DNA of 64,000 nucleotides. Origin: Pseudorhodobacter aquimaris. GTDB lineage: Bacteria; Pseudomonadota; Alphaproteobacteria; Rhodobacterales; Rhodobacteraceae. Location: assembly GCF_001202025.1 (NCBI RefSeq), contig NZ_LGHS01000072.1, positions 62,001 through 126,000 on the forward strand. The letters are read 5' to 3'. A program made the translations under genes and the position numbers. The notes beneath the pieces are model-generated. The model was not told the origin of the DNA. It did no database searches and saw only the letters and a list, made by a program, of their open reading frames with translations. Positions 57,472-64,000 of this stretch are shown piece after piece (position 1 is the first letter of the stretch; each line of letters begins with the position of its first letter).

Positions 57472-57942
57472 TTACTCACCCAGGAAATCACCGGCCTGCA
57501 CACGGCCTACGTTGCTAAAGAGCTGACGCAAGAAGCTGATCCCTTTGATATTTGTCTCGGTCACACGGCGCGACAAGGGCACCACACGCCCTTCGGCCAG
57601 GCCAAAGCGTTCGACATTCTCAACGATACCGCTTTGGTTGAAGCTGATCGCAACGACCTGCCGGTCAATCTCCTCGGGCTTCATAGGACCGACATGTTTG
57701 AACCTGCTTTGAACGTAGTACCAACCGCTGTCATCCAGCAGCCCCGCAGCAGAAGGGCGGCCAACCATCTCGGCCACATCCTCACGGCTTGAGGCACCGA
57801 CCTGAACCGACTCCAGTTCGGCATCCATCGGCACATAACCATGATCGCGGTAAATCGCGGAACAGGCAGACAGCACCAGAATCGATCCCGCCATGAGCAA
57901 CCCGTTTAGCCGCGCCTTCACCTTGCTTGCCTGCACTTCCAT
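57472..57942 (-). CDS. bamE: outer membrane protein assembly lipoprotein BamE
   Basis: BamE is a small lipoprotein of the Bam complex that inserts beta-barrels into the outer membrane. The 156-residue protein has a lipobox LVLSAC with Cys27. The SmpA/OmlA domain follows with VQVGASSREDVAEMVGRPSAAGLLDDSGWYYVQSRF and VVAISFNQSGIVENVERFGL. It is divergent from the DUF177 gene, the conserved order in Rhodobacterales, and lies 34 bp upstream of olsB on the same strand. Confidence 0.92.
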   Translation of the reverse strand: MEVQASKVKARLNGLLMAGSILVLSACSAIYRDHGYVPMDAELESVQVGASSREDVAEMVGRPSAAGLLDDSGWYYVQSRFKHVGPMKPEEIDRQVVAISFNQSGIVENVERFGLAEGRVVPLSRRVTETNIKGISFLRQLFSNVGRVQAGDFLGE

Positions 57943-58092
57943 CGCACCCTCTTGCCTATAGGGGCGAAGCCCCGTATCCCGATCCGGAATTCCGGCGTTC
58001 CCCTTGGCTTACAGAAGGATGGGCTTTTGTTCAAGAAAGGAACGCAACCTGCCGGCGGCTTTGCCCCCCTGACATGGTAAACCGAAAGAGAC

Positions 58093-58725
58093 ATGATGAC
58101 ACAAAACAATGACAAGCGCCCCGATTCCCGGCCCGACTACCGGATTGCCCCGATCCCGTTTAGCGAAGAACTGCGCGTGGCGGGCCTGTCCAATCGCAAG
58201 CCGAACCGTTTCGATCTGGCACCGGATGCCGCGATGCGGGCGCAGATCGCGCAATACCTCGGGATCAACGCCATCGCCAAGCTGCGCCTGACCGGTGAGA
58301 TCCGGCCAAAAGGGCGGCATGATTTCACCTTGCATGCAATGCTGGAGGCAAGCGCCGAACAGGCCTGTTCCATCACCCTTGCCCCTGTCGTCACCGAGAT
58401 CAAGGAAGAGGTGCTGCGCGTCTTTCTAGCCGACTGGAAAGAGACCGAGGGCGAAGAGATGCAAATGCCCGAAGATGACAGCATGGAGGCTTTGGGCGAG
58501 GTGATCGATCTGGGCCATGTCACGGTTGAGGCGCTCTCGCTTGCCCTGCCCGCTTTTCCCCGCGCGCCGGGTGCCGTTCTTGAGGATGCGCAATTCGCAG
58601 CCCCCGGCACAACACCCCTGCGCGACGGCGATCTTAAACCTTTTGCCGGGCTTGCGGGGCTGAAAGCCAAGCTGGAGCAGGGCAAAGAGCCCGATAATGA
58701 CGATGACGACGAAAACGAAGCTTGA
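58093..58725 (+). CDS. YceD (DUF177) family protein
   Basis: The 210-residue protein is the alphaproteobacterial form of YceD, encoded upstream of rpmF in most bacteria and linked to 23S rRNA or ribosome biogenesis. Landmarks are LRLTGEIRPKGRHDFTLHAMLEASAEQACSITLAPV, VIDLGHVTVEALSLALPAFPRAPGA and an acidic C-terminus. Two adjacent ATGs (58093, 58096) follow GAAAGAG. It is the first gene of the rpmF-plsX-fabH block. Confidence 0.9.
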   Translation: MMTQNNDKRPDSRPDYRIAPIPFSEELRVAGLSNRKPNRFDLAPDAAMRAQIAQYLGINAIAKLRLTGEIRPKGRHDFTLHAMLEASAEQACSITLAPVVTEIKEEVLRVFLADWKETEGEEMQMPEDDSMEALGEVIDLGHVTVEALSLALPAFPRAPGAVLEDAQFAAPGTTPLRDGDLKPFAGLAGLKAKLEQGKEPDNDDDDENEA

Positions 58726-58891
58726 GCCTGCCTGCATGGCATGACAAGAAAGGACTTGCGCGCGGACAGAATCGCAGTATGTTCCGCGCTTCGAGATATT
58801 GAGAGTGGTTCACGCACACCCAACACTTTGGGACAGTGCCAGATCCCCAAAGAAAATCAGGGCATTGCCCTCTAAAGACCGAGGTTGTGAC

Positions 58892-59098
58892 ATGGCTGTC
58901 CAGCAGAACAAAGTTACCAAATCCCGTCGCAACATGCGCCGTTCCCACGACGCATTGGTCGCGGCAAACCCTGCCGAATGCGCAAACTGCGGTGAGTTGA
59001 AGCGCCCTCACCATGTTTGTGGTGCCTGTGGCCATTACGATGCACGCGAAGTCGTCGCATCGGCCGAAGAGATCGATCTGGACGAGGACGCGGCGTAA
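58892..59098 (+). CDS. rpmF: 50S ribosomal protein L32
   Basis: The 68-residue protein starts [20 protein letters not shown] and has four zinc-type cysteines at 30, 33, 43 and 46 (CANCGE...HVCGACG). The acidic tail [17 protein letters not shown] is normal for Rhodobacterales. It is 166 bp after the DUF177 gene and 23 bp before plsX, the classical order coupling ribosome and lipid synthesis. Confidence 0.97.
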   Translation: MAVQQNKVTKSRRNMRRSHDALVAANPAECANCGELKRPHHVCGACGHYDAREVVASAEEIDLDEDAA

Positions 59099-59121
59099 GC
59101 CGTCTGTCATTGTTCTGAGGC

Positions 59122-60249
59122 ATGACGATTAGCCCCGACATCCCGGCAGAGGCCGAACAGGGTCCTGACGGGCAGACTGCGGGGCAAATTGTTATTTCCG
59201 TTGACGCCATGGGCGGTGACCGCGGTCCCGCCTCTGTTGTCGCGGGCCTTGTCCTTTCGGCACATAAAAATCCACGCATCGCGTTCATCCTGCATGGGGA
59301 TGAGGCGGTTCTGGCACCTTTGGTCGCCAAACACCCCGAGCTTTCGGGGCGCTGTGTGTTGCGCCACGCCGCACGAATCATCTCGATGGAAGACAAGCCC
59401 AGTCAGGCAATGCGTAACGGTCAAGGCACCTCTATGTGGTCTTGTATCGAAAGCGTGAAGCAGGGCGAGGCAACCGTGGCGGTGTCTTGCGGCAATACCG
59501 GCGCGCTGATGGCCATTTCCATGGTCCGGCTGCGCAAACTTCCTGGCGTAAACCGGCCTGCGATCGCCTGCCTTTGGCCGTCCCGCAATGCGGGCGGGTT
59601 CAATGTGATGCTGGATGTCGGCGCCGATGTCAAAGCTGACCCCGAAGATCTTGTACAATTTGCCACGATGGGCGCATCTTATGCCCGCAACGGGTTGAAC
59701 CTGATGCGGCCGCGCGTAGGCTTGCTCAATGTCGGGACCGAGGAAAACAAAGGCCGGCCAGAGCTTAAACAAGCCTATGAGATGATGCCCGCGGTGGCGG
59801 CTGTTGGCGATTTCGATTTTGTCGGCTTTGTTGAGGGCGGCGACATTCCCGGCGAGCGCGTGGATGTTATCGTAACCGACGGCTTCAGCGGCAATGTCGC
59901 GCTAAAGACCGGTGAGGGTACGGCCAAGCTGCTTGCAGATTTCATGCGCGAAGCCTTTACTGGCAGTTTTCTGACAAAAATCGCTGCGGTTTTTGCCATC
60001 GGTGCGCTGCGGCGTTTGCAAAAACGGATGGACCCGCGCCGCGTGAACGGTGGCGTTTTTCTGGGCCTGAATGGCACCGTCGTAAAATCCCACGGATCGG
60101 CAGATGCAACCGGTGTATCGGCTGCAATCAAACTGGCCTTCGATCTTGCCAAATCAGGTTTCAACGAAAGACTTGCCGCACGCGTTGCATCTGCAGGGCA
60201 GGCAAGGCAGGATGAGGCCCGAGACCTTGGTGAGAGTGGGGACATATGA
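59122..60249 (+). CDS. plsX: phosphate acyltransferase PlsX
   Basis: PlsX converts acyl-ACP and phosphate to acyl-phosphate for phospholipid synthesis. The 375-residue protein has ISVDAMGGDRGPASVVAGL near the start, SMVRLRKLPGVNRPAIACLWP, NVGTEENKGRPELKQAY and VIVTDGFSGNVALKTGEG. The N-terminus has about 20 extra residues before the family core; a later start is possible but no better ribosome site is seen. It overlaps fabH by ATGA. Confidence 0.95.
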   Translation: MTISPDIPAEAEQGPDGQTAGQIVISVDAMGGDRGPASVVAGLVLSAHKNPRIAFILHGDEAVLAPLVAKHPELSGRCVLRHAARIISMEDKPSQAMRNGQGTSMWSCIESVKQGEATVAVSCGNTGALMAISMVRLRKLPGVNRPAIACLWPSRNAGGFNVMLDVGADVKADPEDLVQFATMGASYARNGLNLMRPRVGLLNVGTEENKGRPELKQAYEMMPAVAAVGDFDFVGFVEGGDIPGERVDVIVTDGFSGNVALKTGEGTAKLLADFMREAFTGSFLTKIAAVFAIGALRRLQKRMDPRRVNGGVFLGLNGTVVKSHGSADATGVSAAIKLAFDLAKSGFNERLAARVASAGQARQDEARDLGESGDI

Positions 60250-61220
60250 CGTTAAGAGCCGTTGTAAAAGGCGTCGGGCATTATTTGCCGGAACGCGTGG
60301 TTCCCAATTCGGAATTTGAGGCAACGCTGGCAACATCCGACGAATGGATCCGCACCCGCTCGGGGATAGAGCGCCGCCACTTTGCCGCCGAGGGGGAAAC
60401 CACCTCTGATATGGCGCATAAGGCGGCGGTCAAGGCGCTGGAACACGCCGGGCTGTCGGTGGATGATATTGATGCGATTATCCTTGCCACCTCTACGCCC
60501 GATCTGACTTTCCCTTCTGTCGCCACGATGGTGCAGGGCAAACTGGGCATGAACCACGGGTTCGCCTTTGATGTGCAGGCGGTCTGTGCGGGGTTTGTCT
60601 TTGCCCTCACGACGGCGAATGCGATGATCCTATCGGGCCAGGCACAGCGCATTCTGGTGATCGGGGCCGAGACCTTTAGCCGGATCATGGATTGGTCGGA
60701 TCGCTCCACCTGTGTGCTGTTTGGCGATGGTGCCGGCGCGTTGGTTCTTGCGGCCGAGGAAGGAACCGGAAAGGTTTCTGACCGTGGCGTTTTGTCATCC
60801 GATCTGAACTCCGACGGGCGCTACCGCGAGATGCTCTATGTCGACGGCGGAGTTTCGACCACAGGCGAATCGGGCAAGCTGCGGATGCAGGGCAATCAGC
60901 TTTTTCGCCAAGCCGTTGAAAAGCTTGCATCAACCGCCGAAACCGCGCTTGCCAAAATCGGGCTAAGCGGACAGGATGTTGATTGGATCGTCCCCCATCA
61001 GGCCAATCTGCGCATCATCGCCGCCACCGCCGCGCGCATGGATGTGCCTATGGAGCGCGTTGTGGTGACCTTGCAGGACCATGGCAATACTTCTGCGGCC
61101 TCTATCCCGCTTGCGCTTTCGGTCGGGCATCAGCGCGGCCAGATCAAGACAGGCGATTTGCTGGTGGTTGAGGCGATCGGCGGCGGTCTCGCGTGGGGAT
61201 CGGCAGTTCTGCGCTGGTAA
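60246..61220 (+). CDS. fabH: 3-oxoacyl-[ACP] synthase III
   Basis: FabH starts fatty-acid synthesis by condensing acetyl-CoA with malonyl-ACP. The 324-residue thiolase-fold protein has the catalytic Cys114 in DVQAVCAGFVFAL, His in WIVPHQANLRII and Asn in DHGNTSAASIPLAL. GDGAGALVL is also present. It is coupled to plsX by a 4-bp overlap and followed after 108 bp by ihfA. Confidence 0.97.
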   Translation: MTLRAVVKGVGHYLPERVVPNSEFEATLATSDEWIRTRSGIERRHFAAEGETTSDMAHKAAVKALEHAGLSVDDIDAIILATSTPDLTFPSVATMVQGKLGMNHGFAFDVQAVCAGFVFALTTANAMILSGQAQRILVIGAETFSRIMDWSDRSTCVLFGDGAGALVLAAEEGTGKVSDRGVLSSDLNSDGRYREMLYVDGGVSTTGESGKLRMQGNQLFRQAVEKLASTAETALAKIGLSGQDVDWIVPHQANLRIIAATAARMDVPMERVVVTLQDHGNTSAASIPLALSVGHQRGQIKTGDLLVVEAIGGGLAWGSAVLRW

Positions 61221-61328
61221 TCCGCTTGTTTACACGAATGTAGCCTGCAACTGCACCGCACAAGCCTTTGATATTGACTTGGCTTTTTAAAACACGCATC
61301 CTTTTTGCAAAACTTCGGGGGATGTGTC

Positions 61329-61631
61329 ATGACTGAAAAAACTCTAACGCGTATGGACCTGAGCGAGGCCGTGTTTCGTGAGGTTGGCCTGTCGCGCAAC
61401 GAATCTGCCAGTCTGGTTGAAAGCGTGTTGCTTCATATCTCGGACGCATTGGCCGCAGGTGAGACCGTAAAAATCTCTTCGTTCGGGACATTCTCGATTC
61501 GTGACAAGACGGCCCGCATTGGCCGCAACCCCAAAACCGGGGATGAGGTGCCAATCAGCCCCCGCCGCGTCTTGACCTTCCGCCCTTCGCATCTGATGAA
61601 AGATCGCGTTGCGGCCGGTGGCAAGATCTGA
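61329..61631 (+). CDS. ihfA: integration host factor subunit alpha
   Basis: IHF-alpha pairs with IHF-beta to bend DNA at specific sites. The 100-residue HU-fold protein has [61 protein letters not shown] with the DNA-inserting Pro in the beta-arm. The start at 61329 gives the standard N-terminus. In many proteobacteria ihfA follows pheT; here it follows fabH, the usual order in Rhodobacterales, and precedes the MerR gene. Confidence 0.95.
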   Translation: MTEKTLTRMDLSEAVFREVGLSRNESASLVESVLLHISDALAAGETVKISSFGTFSIRDKTARIGRNPKTGDEVPISPRRVLTFRPSHLMKDRVAAGGKI

Positions 61632-61647
61632 ATCCTAAGGAAGACCG

Positions 61648-62361
61648 ATGACGAAATCGCCGGATGCCTTTCGCACAATCAGCGAAGTGGCCGAAATATT
61701 GGAAACCCCCGCGCATGTCTTGCGTTTTTGGGAAAGCCGCTTTCCACAGATCAAGCCGGTCAAACGTGCCGGGGGACGGCGCTATTACCGCCCCGAGGAT
61801 TTGGCGCTTTTGTCAGGCATTCGTCGGTTGCTCCATGACGAGGGGCTGACGATTCGCGGGGTTCAGAAGGTGCTTCGGGAACAAGGTGTGCGCTATGTCT
61901 CCGGCATCGCTGAGGATGAGGAAGCCGATTTCCTTGCCGATGTTATCGATGCAACGCCGGTTAAATCCTCGGCGCCGATCCCCTTGTTTCCGCAACCGGC
62001 TGAAACAGCCCCGGAAACTATGCAGGACCCCGCGCCAGAGCCTACAGTGGTGAAAGAGGCATCAAGCGCCCCCGAGCTTCCCTTCCCCGAGCCGCTAAGA
62101 CCGGCAGCCGCCGACAGCAAGGCCGCGGAGGCTACGCAAGCCTCACAAGAAATTGAGGTCACCGCAAAAGACACGCCACGCCCCCTGCCCCCACCCTTTC
62201 CAGAAACGGCAGAGATCCACACCCACTGGCTTGCCACAGATCTTCGCAGGGTGCGTAAAGATGCCTTTGTCGGGAAAACAGCAGAAGCGGCGGCAATTTT
62301 TCAACGGTTGAAGGCCTTACGCAATCGTGTTGGTGATCTCGGTCGCGTGCCACGACGCTAA
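61648..62361 (+). CDS. MerR-family regulator adjacent to ihfA
   Basis: The 237-residue protein has an N-terminal MerR winged helix ([51 protein letters not shown]) and a helix for dimerisation. A Pro/Ala/Glu-rich linker of about 90 residues and a short conserved C-terminal helix follow ([38 protein letters not shown]). No metal-binding cysteines are seen, so it is not a metal sensor. The gene is 16 bp after ihfA and follows it in most related genomes. The regulon is unknown. Confidence 0.88.
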   Translation: MTKSPDAFRTISEVAEILETPAHVLRFWESRFPQIKPVKRAGGRRYYRPEDLALLSGIRRLLHDEGLTIRGVQKVLREQGVRYVSGIAEDEEADFLADVIDATPVKSSAPIPLFPQPAETAPETMQDPAPEPTVVKEASSAPELPFPEPLRPAAADSKAAEATQASQEIEVTAKDTPRPLPPPFPETAEIHTHWLATDLRRVRKDAFVGKTAEAAAIFQRLKALRNRVGDLGRVPRR

Positions 62362-62425
62362 TTTCAACAAAATGGTGTTTTCGTGCTTGCCCCTGCCCTA
62401 AATATCACTATGAAAGCCACTGTAT

Positions 62426-62502
62426 CGGGCTATGGCGCAGCATGGTAGCGCGTCCGTCTGGGGGACGGAAGGTCGTGAGTTCGAATCTCGCTAGCCCGAC
62501 CA
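62426..62502 (+). tRNA. tRNA-Pro (GGG)
   Basis: A full cloverleaf: acceptor CGGGCTA paired with TAGCCCG, anticodon stem TCCGT/ACGGA with loop CTGGGGG and anticodon GGG at 62460-62462, T-arm TTCGAAT, and encoded CCA at the 3' end. It is followed by a strong terminator. Confidence 0.96.
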
Positions 62503-62511
62503 TTCTCGAAT

Positions 62512-62548
62512 ACCGCCCGCCCTGTTCCAGACAGGCGCGGGCGGTTTC
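62512..62548 (+). terminator. strong terminator after tRNA-Pro
   Basis: ACCGCCCGCCCTGT (62512-62525) pairs with ACAGG, one bulged C, and GCGGGCGGT (62531-62545), closing a 5-nt loop. TTTC follows at 62545-62548. The very stable stem ends the tRNA transcript. Confidence 0.75.
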
Positions 62549-62581
62549 GTATCCGGCATAGGCAGGCGCGCAAAGGAGTTG

Positions 62582-63664
62582 ATGATGACCGGAGTTCTAC
62601 CCTCACAAAGCCTGCTCGGCCTGATCGATACGGGCGCAATCTCTGCCAGCCCCGCCCTGCAACAAGATCAAATTCAACCCGCCAGCCTCGATTTGCGTTT
62701 GGGCATGGTCGCTTACCGGGTGCGCGCCTCTTTTCTTGCAGGGCATGGCCGCACCGTGGCTGAACGGATCGCTGAATTCGAGATGCACCGCGTTGATTTA
62801 TCGGGGGGGGCGGTGCTGGAAAAGGGCTGCGTCTATGTCATCCCCTTGATGGAACATCTGGCCCTGCCTGCGGATCTGACGGCGGTGGCCAACGCCAAAT
62901 CCTCAACCGGGCGGCTGGATCTTTTGACGCGGACCATCACCGATGGCGGGGTCGAGTTTGACCGCATCGCACCCGGATATAAAGGCCCGCTTTATGCCGA
63001 GGTCTGCCCGCGCAGCTTTTCCGTTTTGGTTCGCCCCGGCATGCGCCTGAACCAGATCCGCTTTCGCGCGGGCCAAGCCGTTCTGGATGATAGCGCGCTT
63101 TCGGCCCTGCATCAGGCCTCTCCCCTGGTGTCGGGGCCTGCGATGATTTCCGAAGGGCTTGGCTTTTCGGTTGATTTGCAGGCGGGTACGGATGATCTGG
63201 TCGGCTTTCGCGCCAAGCCACATACCGGTGTGATCGATCTGGACCGGATTGGCCATTACCCCGCCCGCGATTTCTGGGAGGATGTGCGCAGTCGCGATGG
63301 CCATATCATCCTTGATCCCGGCGCGTTCTATATCCTCGTCAGCCGCGAAGCCGTAACCATCCCGCCCGATTACGCCGCCGAGATGGCCCCCTATCTTGCC
63401 ATGGTGGGGGAGTTTCGTGTGCATTACGCCGGCTTCTTTGATCCCGGTTTCGGCTGGGCAGAGGCGGGCGGTGCAGGATCACGCGGCGTGCTGGAGGTAC
63501 GCTGTCACGAGGCACCCTTTGTGCTGGAGCATGGGCAGGTCGTCGGGCGTCTGGTCTATGAGCGGATGGCGGCACGACCGCAAGCGCTCTATGGCAGCGG
63601 CATCGCCTCCAACTATCAGGGCCAGGGGCTTAAGCTCTCAAAACATTTTCAGATGCCCGCCTGA
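62582..63664 (+). CDS. dcd: double-length 2'-deoxycytidine 5'-triphosphate deaminase
   Basis: The enzyme converts dCTP to dUTP for dTMP synthesis. The 360-residue protein is about twice the length of enterobacterial Dcd (about 190). It contains two dUTPase-like halves: QDQIQPASLDLRLGMVAYRVRASF with AVANAKSSTGRLDLLTRTITDGG in the first, and HIILDPGAFYILVSREAVTIPPDYAAEM with RGVLEVRCHEAPFVLEHGQVVGRLVYERM in the second. This form is usual in Alphaproteobacteria. AAAGGAG precedes the paired ATGs. It fits with the presence of thyX. Confidence 0.92.
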   Translation: MMTGVLPSQSLLGLIDTGAISASPALQQDQIQPASLDLRLGMVAYRVRASFLAGHGRTVAERIAEFEMHRVDLSGGAVLEKGCVYVIPLMEHLALPADLTAVANAKSSTGRLDLLTRTITDGGVEFDRIAPGYKGPLYAEVCPRSFSVLVRPGMRLNQIRFRAGQAVLDDSALSALHQASPLVSGPAMISEGLGFSVDLQAGTDDLVGFRAKPHTGVIDLDRIGHYPARDFWEDVRSRDGHIILDPGAFYILVSREAVTIPPDYAAEMAPYLAMVGEFRVHYAGFFDPGFGWAEAGGAGSRGVLEVRCHEAPFVLEHGQVVGRLVYERMAARPQALYGSGIASNYQGQGLKLSKHFQMPA

Positions 63665-63707
63665 TCGCCCCCAACAGTCCAAGCGCAGGGTGATCTCCTG
63701 CATTGGC

Positions 63708-64000
63708 TCAATCCTCGAATAACTCGCTTTGCCCCTCGGGGGTGTCCTCATCTTCATCCTGCACCGGGGATGTGACGAAACCGGGGCGATTGTCGAGCAA
63801 TCCGGCGGCGCGCAGCTCCTTGAGCCCCGGCAGGTCACGCGCGGATTCAAGCCCGAAGTGATCGAGGAACTGTTCTGTTACCACGAATGTCACCGGGCGG
63901 CCCGGCGTCATCCGTCTGCGGCCAAAACGCACCCACTCCAGTTCGATCAACTGATCAACCGTACCGCGAGACACGGCCACGCCGCGGATTTCCTCAATCT
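63708..64000 (-). CDS. scpB: segregation and condensation protein B, C-terminal part
   Basis: The minus-strand frame entering from the right edge reads EIRGVAVSRGTVDQLIELEWVRFGRRRMTPGRPVTFVVTEQFLDHFGLESARDLPGLKELRAAGLLD, which is the second winged helix of ScpB. The tail is acidic (QDEDEDTPEGQSELFED). ScpB works with ScpA and SMC in chromosome condensation. The N-terminus lies outside the window. Its 3' end faces the dcd 3' end. Confidence 0.9.
   Translation of the reverse strand, partial: IEEIRGVAVSRGTVDQLIELEWVRFGRRRMTPGRPVTFVVTEQFLDHFGLESARDLPGLKELRAAGLLDNRPGFVTSPVQDEDEDTPEGQSELFED

Overview
The window is about 64 kb of GC-rich DNA from an alphaproteobacterium. Gene content and order (bamE / DUF177 / rpmF / plsX / fabH / ihfA / merR, FAD-dependent ThyX, double-length dCTP deaminase, MmcB, DUF6324, AglEFG-K sugar transport) and a histidine tRNA without G-1 point to Rhodobacterales, most likely the Roseobacter group. 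No plasmid, phage or CRISPR signature is visible. One IS5-type element is present. Genus-level placement is not possible from sequence alone.

Layout. 0-3 kb: minus-strand operon of an AEC carrier, S-formylglutathione hydrolase, a YaiI-type protein and a DMT exporter that runs off the left edge. 3-10.6 kb: a degenerate thermonuclease, thyX, a surface lipoprotein with its Slam-type outer-membrane exporter (frameshifted), a glyoxalase, hisN, an XRE regulator, and a quinone oxidoreductase. A structured gap beside the last gene may encode a small RNA. 10.6-17.8 kb: oligopeptide ABC importer (one double ATPase, two permeases, one binding protein) and a CocE-like hydrolase. 17.9-27.3 kb: choline sulfatase, then an OsmC protein and a carnitine / gamma-butyrobetaine catabolic operon (enoyl-CoA hydratase, NDP-forming acyl-CoA synthetase, acyl-CoA dehydrogenase, carnitine dehydrogenase fused to a thioesterase, beta-keto acid cleavage enzyme) divergent from its GlxA/AraC-type regulator. 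27.3-32.7 kb: M3 oligopeptidase, mmcB, DUF6324, tRNA-His, tex.

32.7-42.9 kb is the most unusual part. A carbohydrate-type ABC importer is encoded in one operon with a PfkB kinase and an argininosuccinate-lyase-like enzyme whose active-site motifs differ from true ArgH. Divergent from it are a ROK repressor and a 776-residue PIG-L deacetylase. A perfect 10+3+10 palindrome sits between the two arms. The set looks like a complete import, deacylation, fumarate-releasing lyase and phosphorylation route for an unidentified amino-sugar or aspartyl conjugate.

43-54.3 kb: guaB, a TehA-type transporter, a FemAB-like acetyltransferase, an alpha-glucoside ABC system (AglK, G, F, E) without its usual alpha-glucosidase, then glucokinase and phosphoglucomutase. 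54.4-57.4 kb: an nsrR-like gene behind an FNR-type box, an orphan NnrR-like box, the IS5 copy, and olsB without olsA. 57.4-64 kb: the conserved housekeeping block, tRNA-Pro, dcd and the 3' part of scpB.

Three genes (Slam, acyl-CoA dehydrogenase, IS transposase) each carry what looks like a one-base contraction of a short homopolymer. These may be sequencing errors rather than true pseudogenes.
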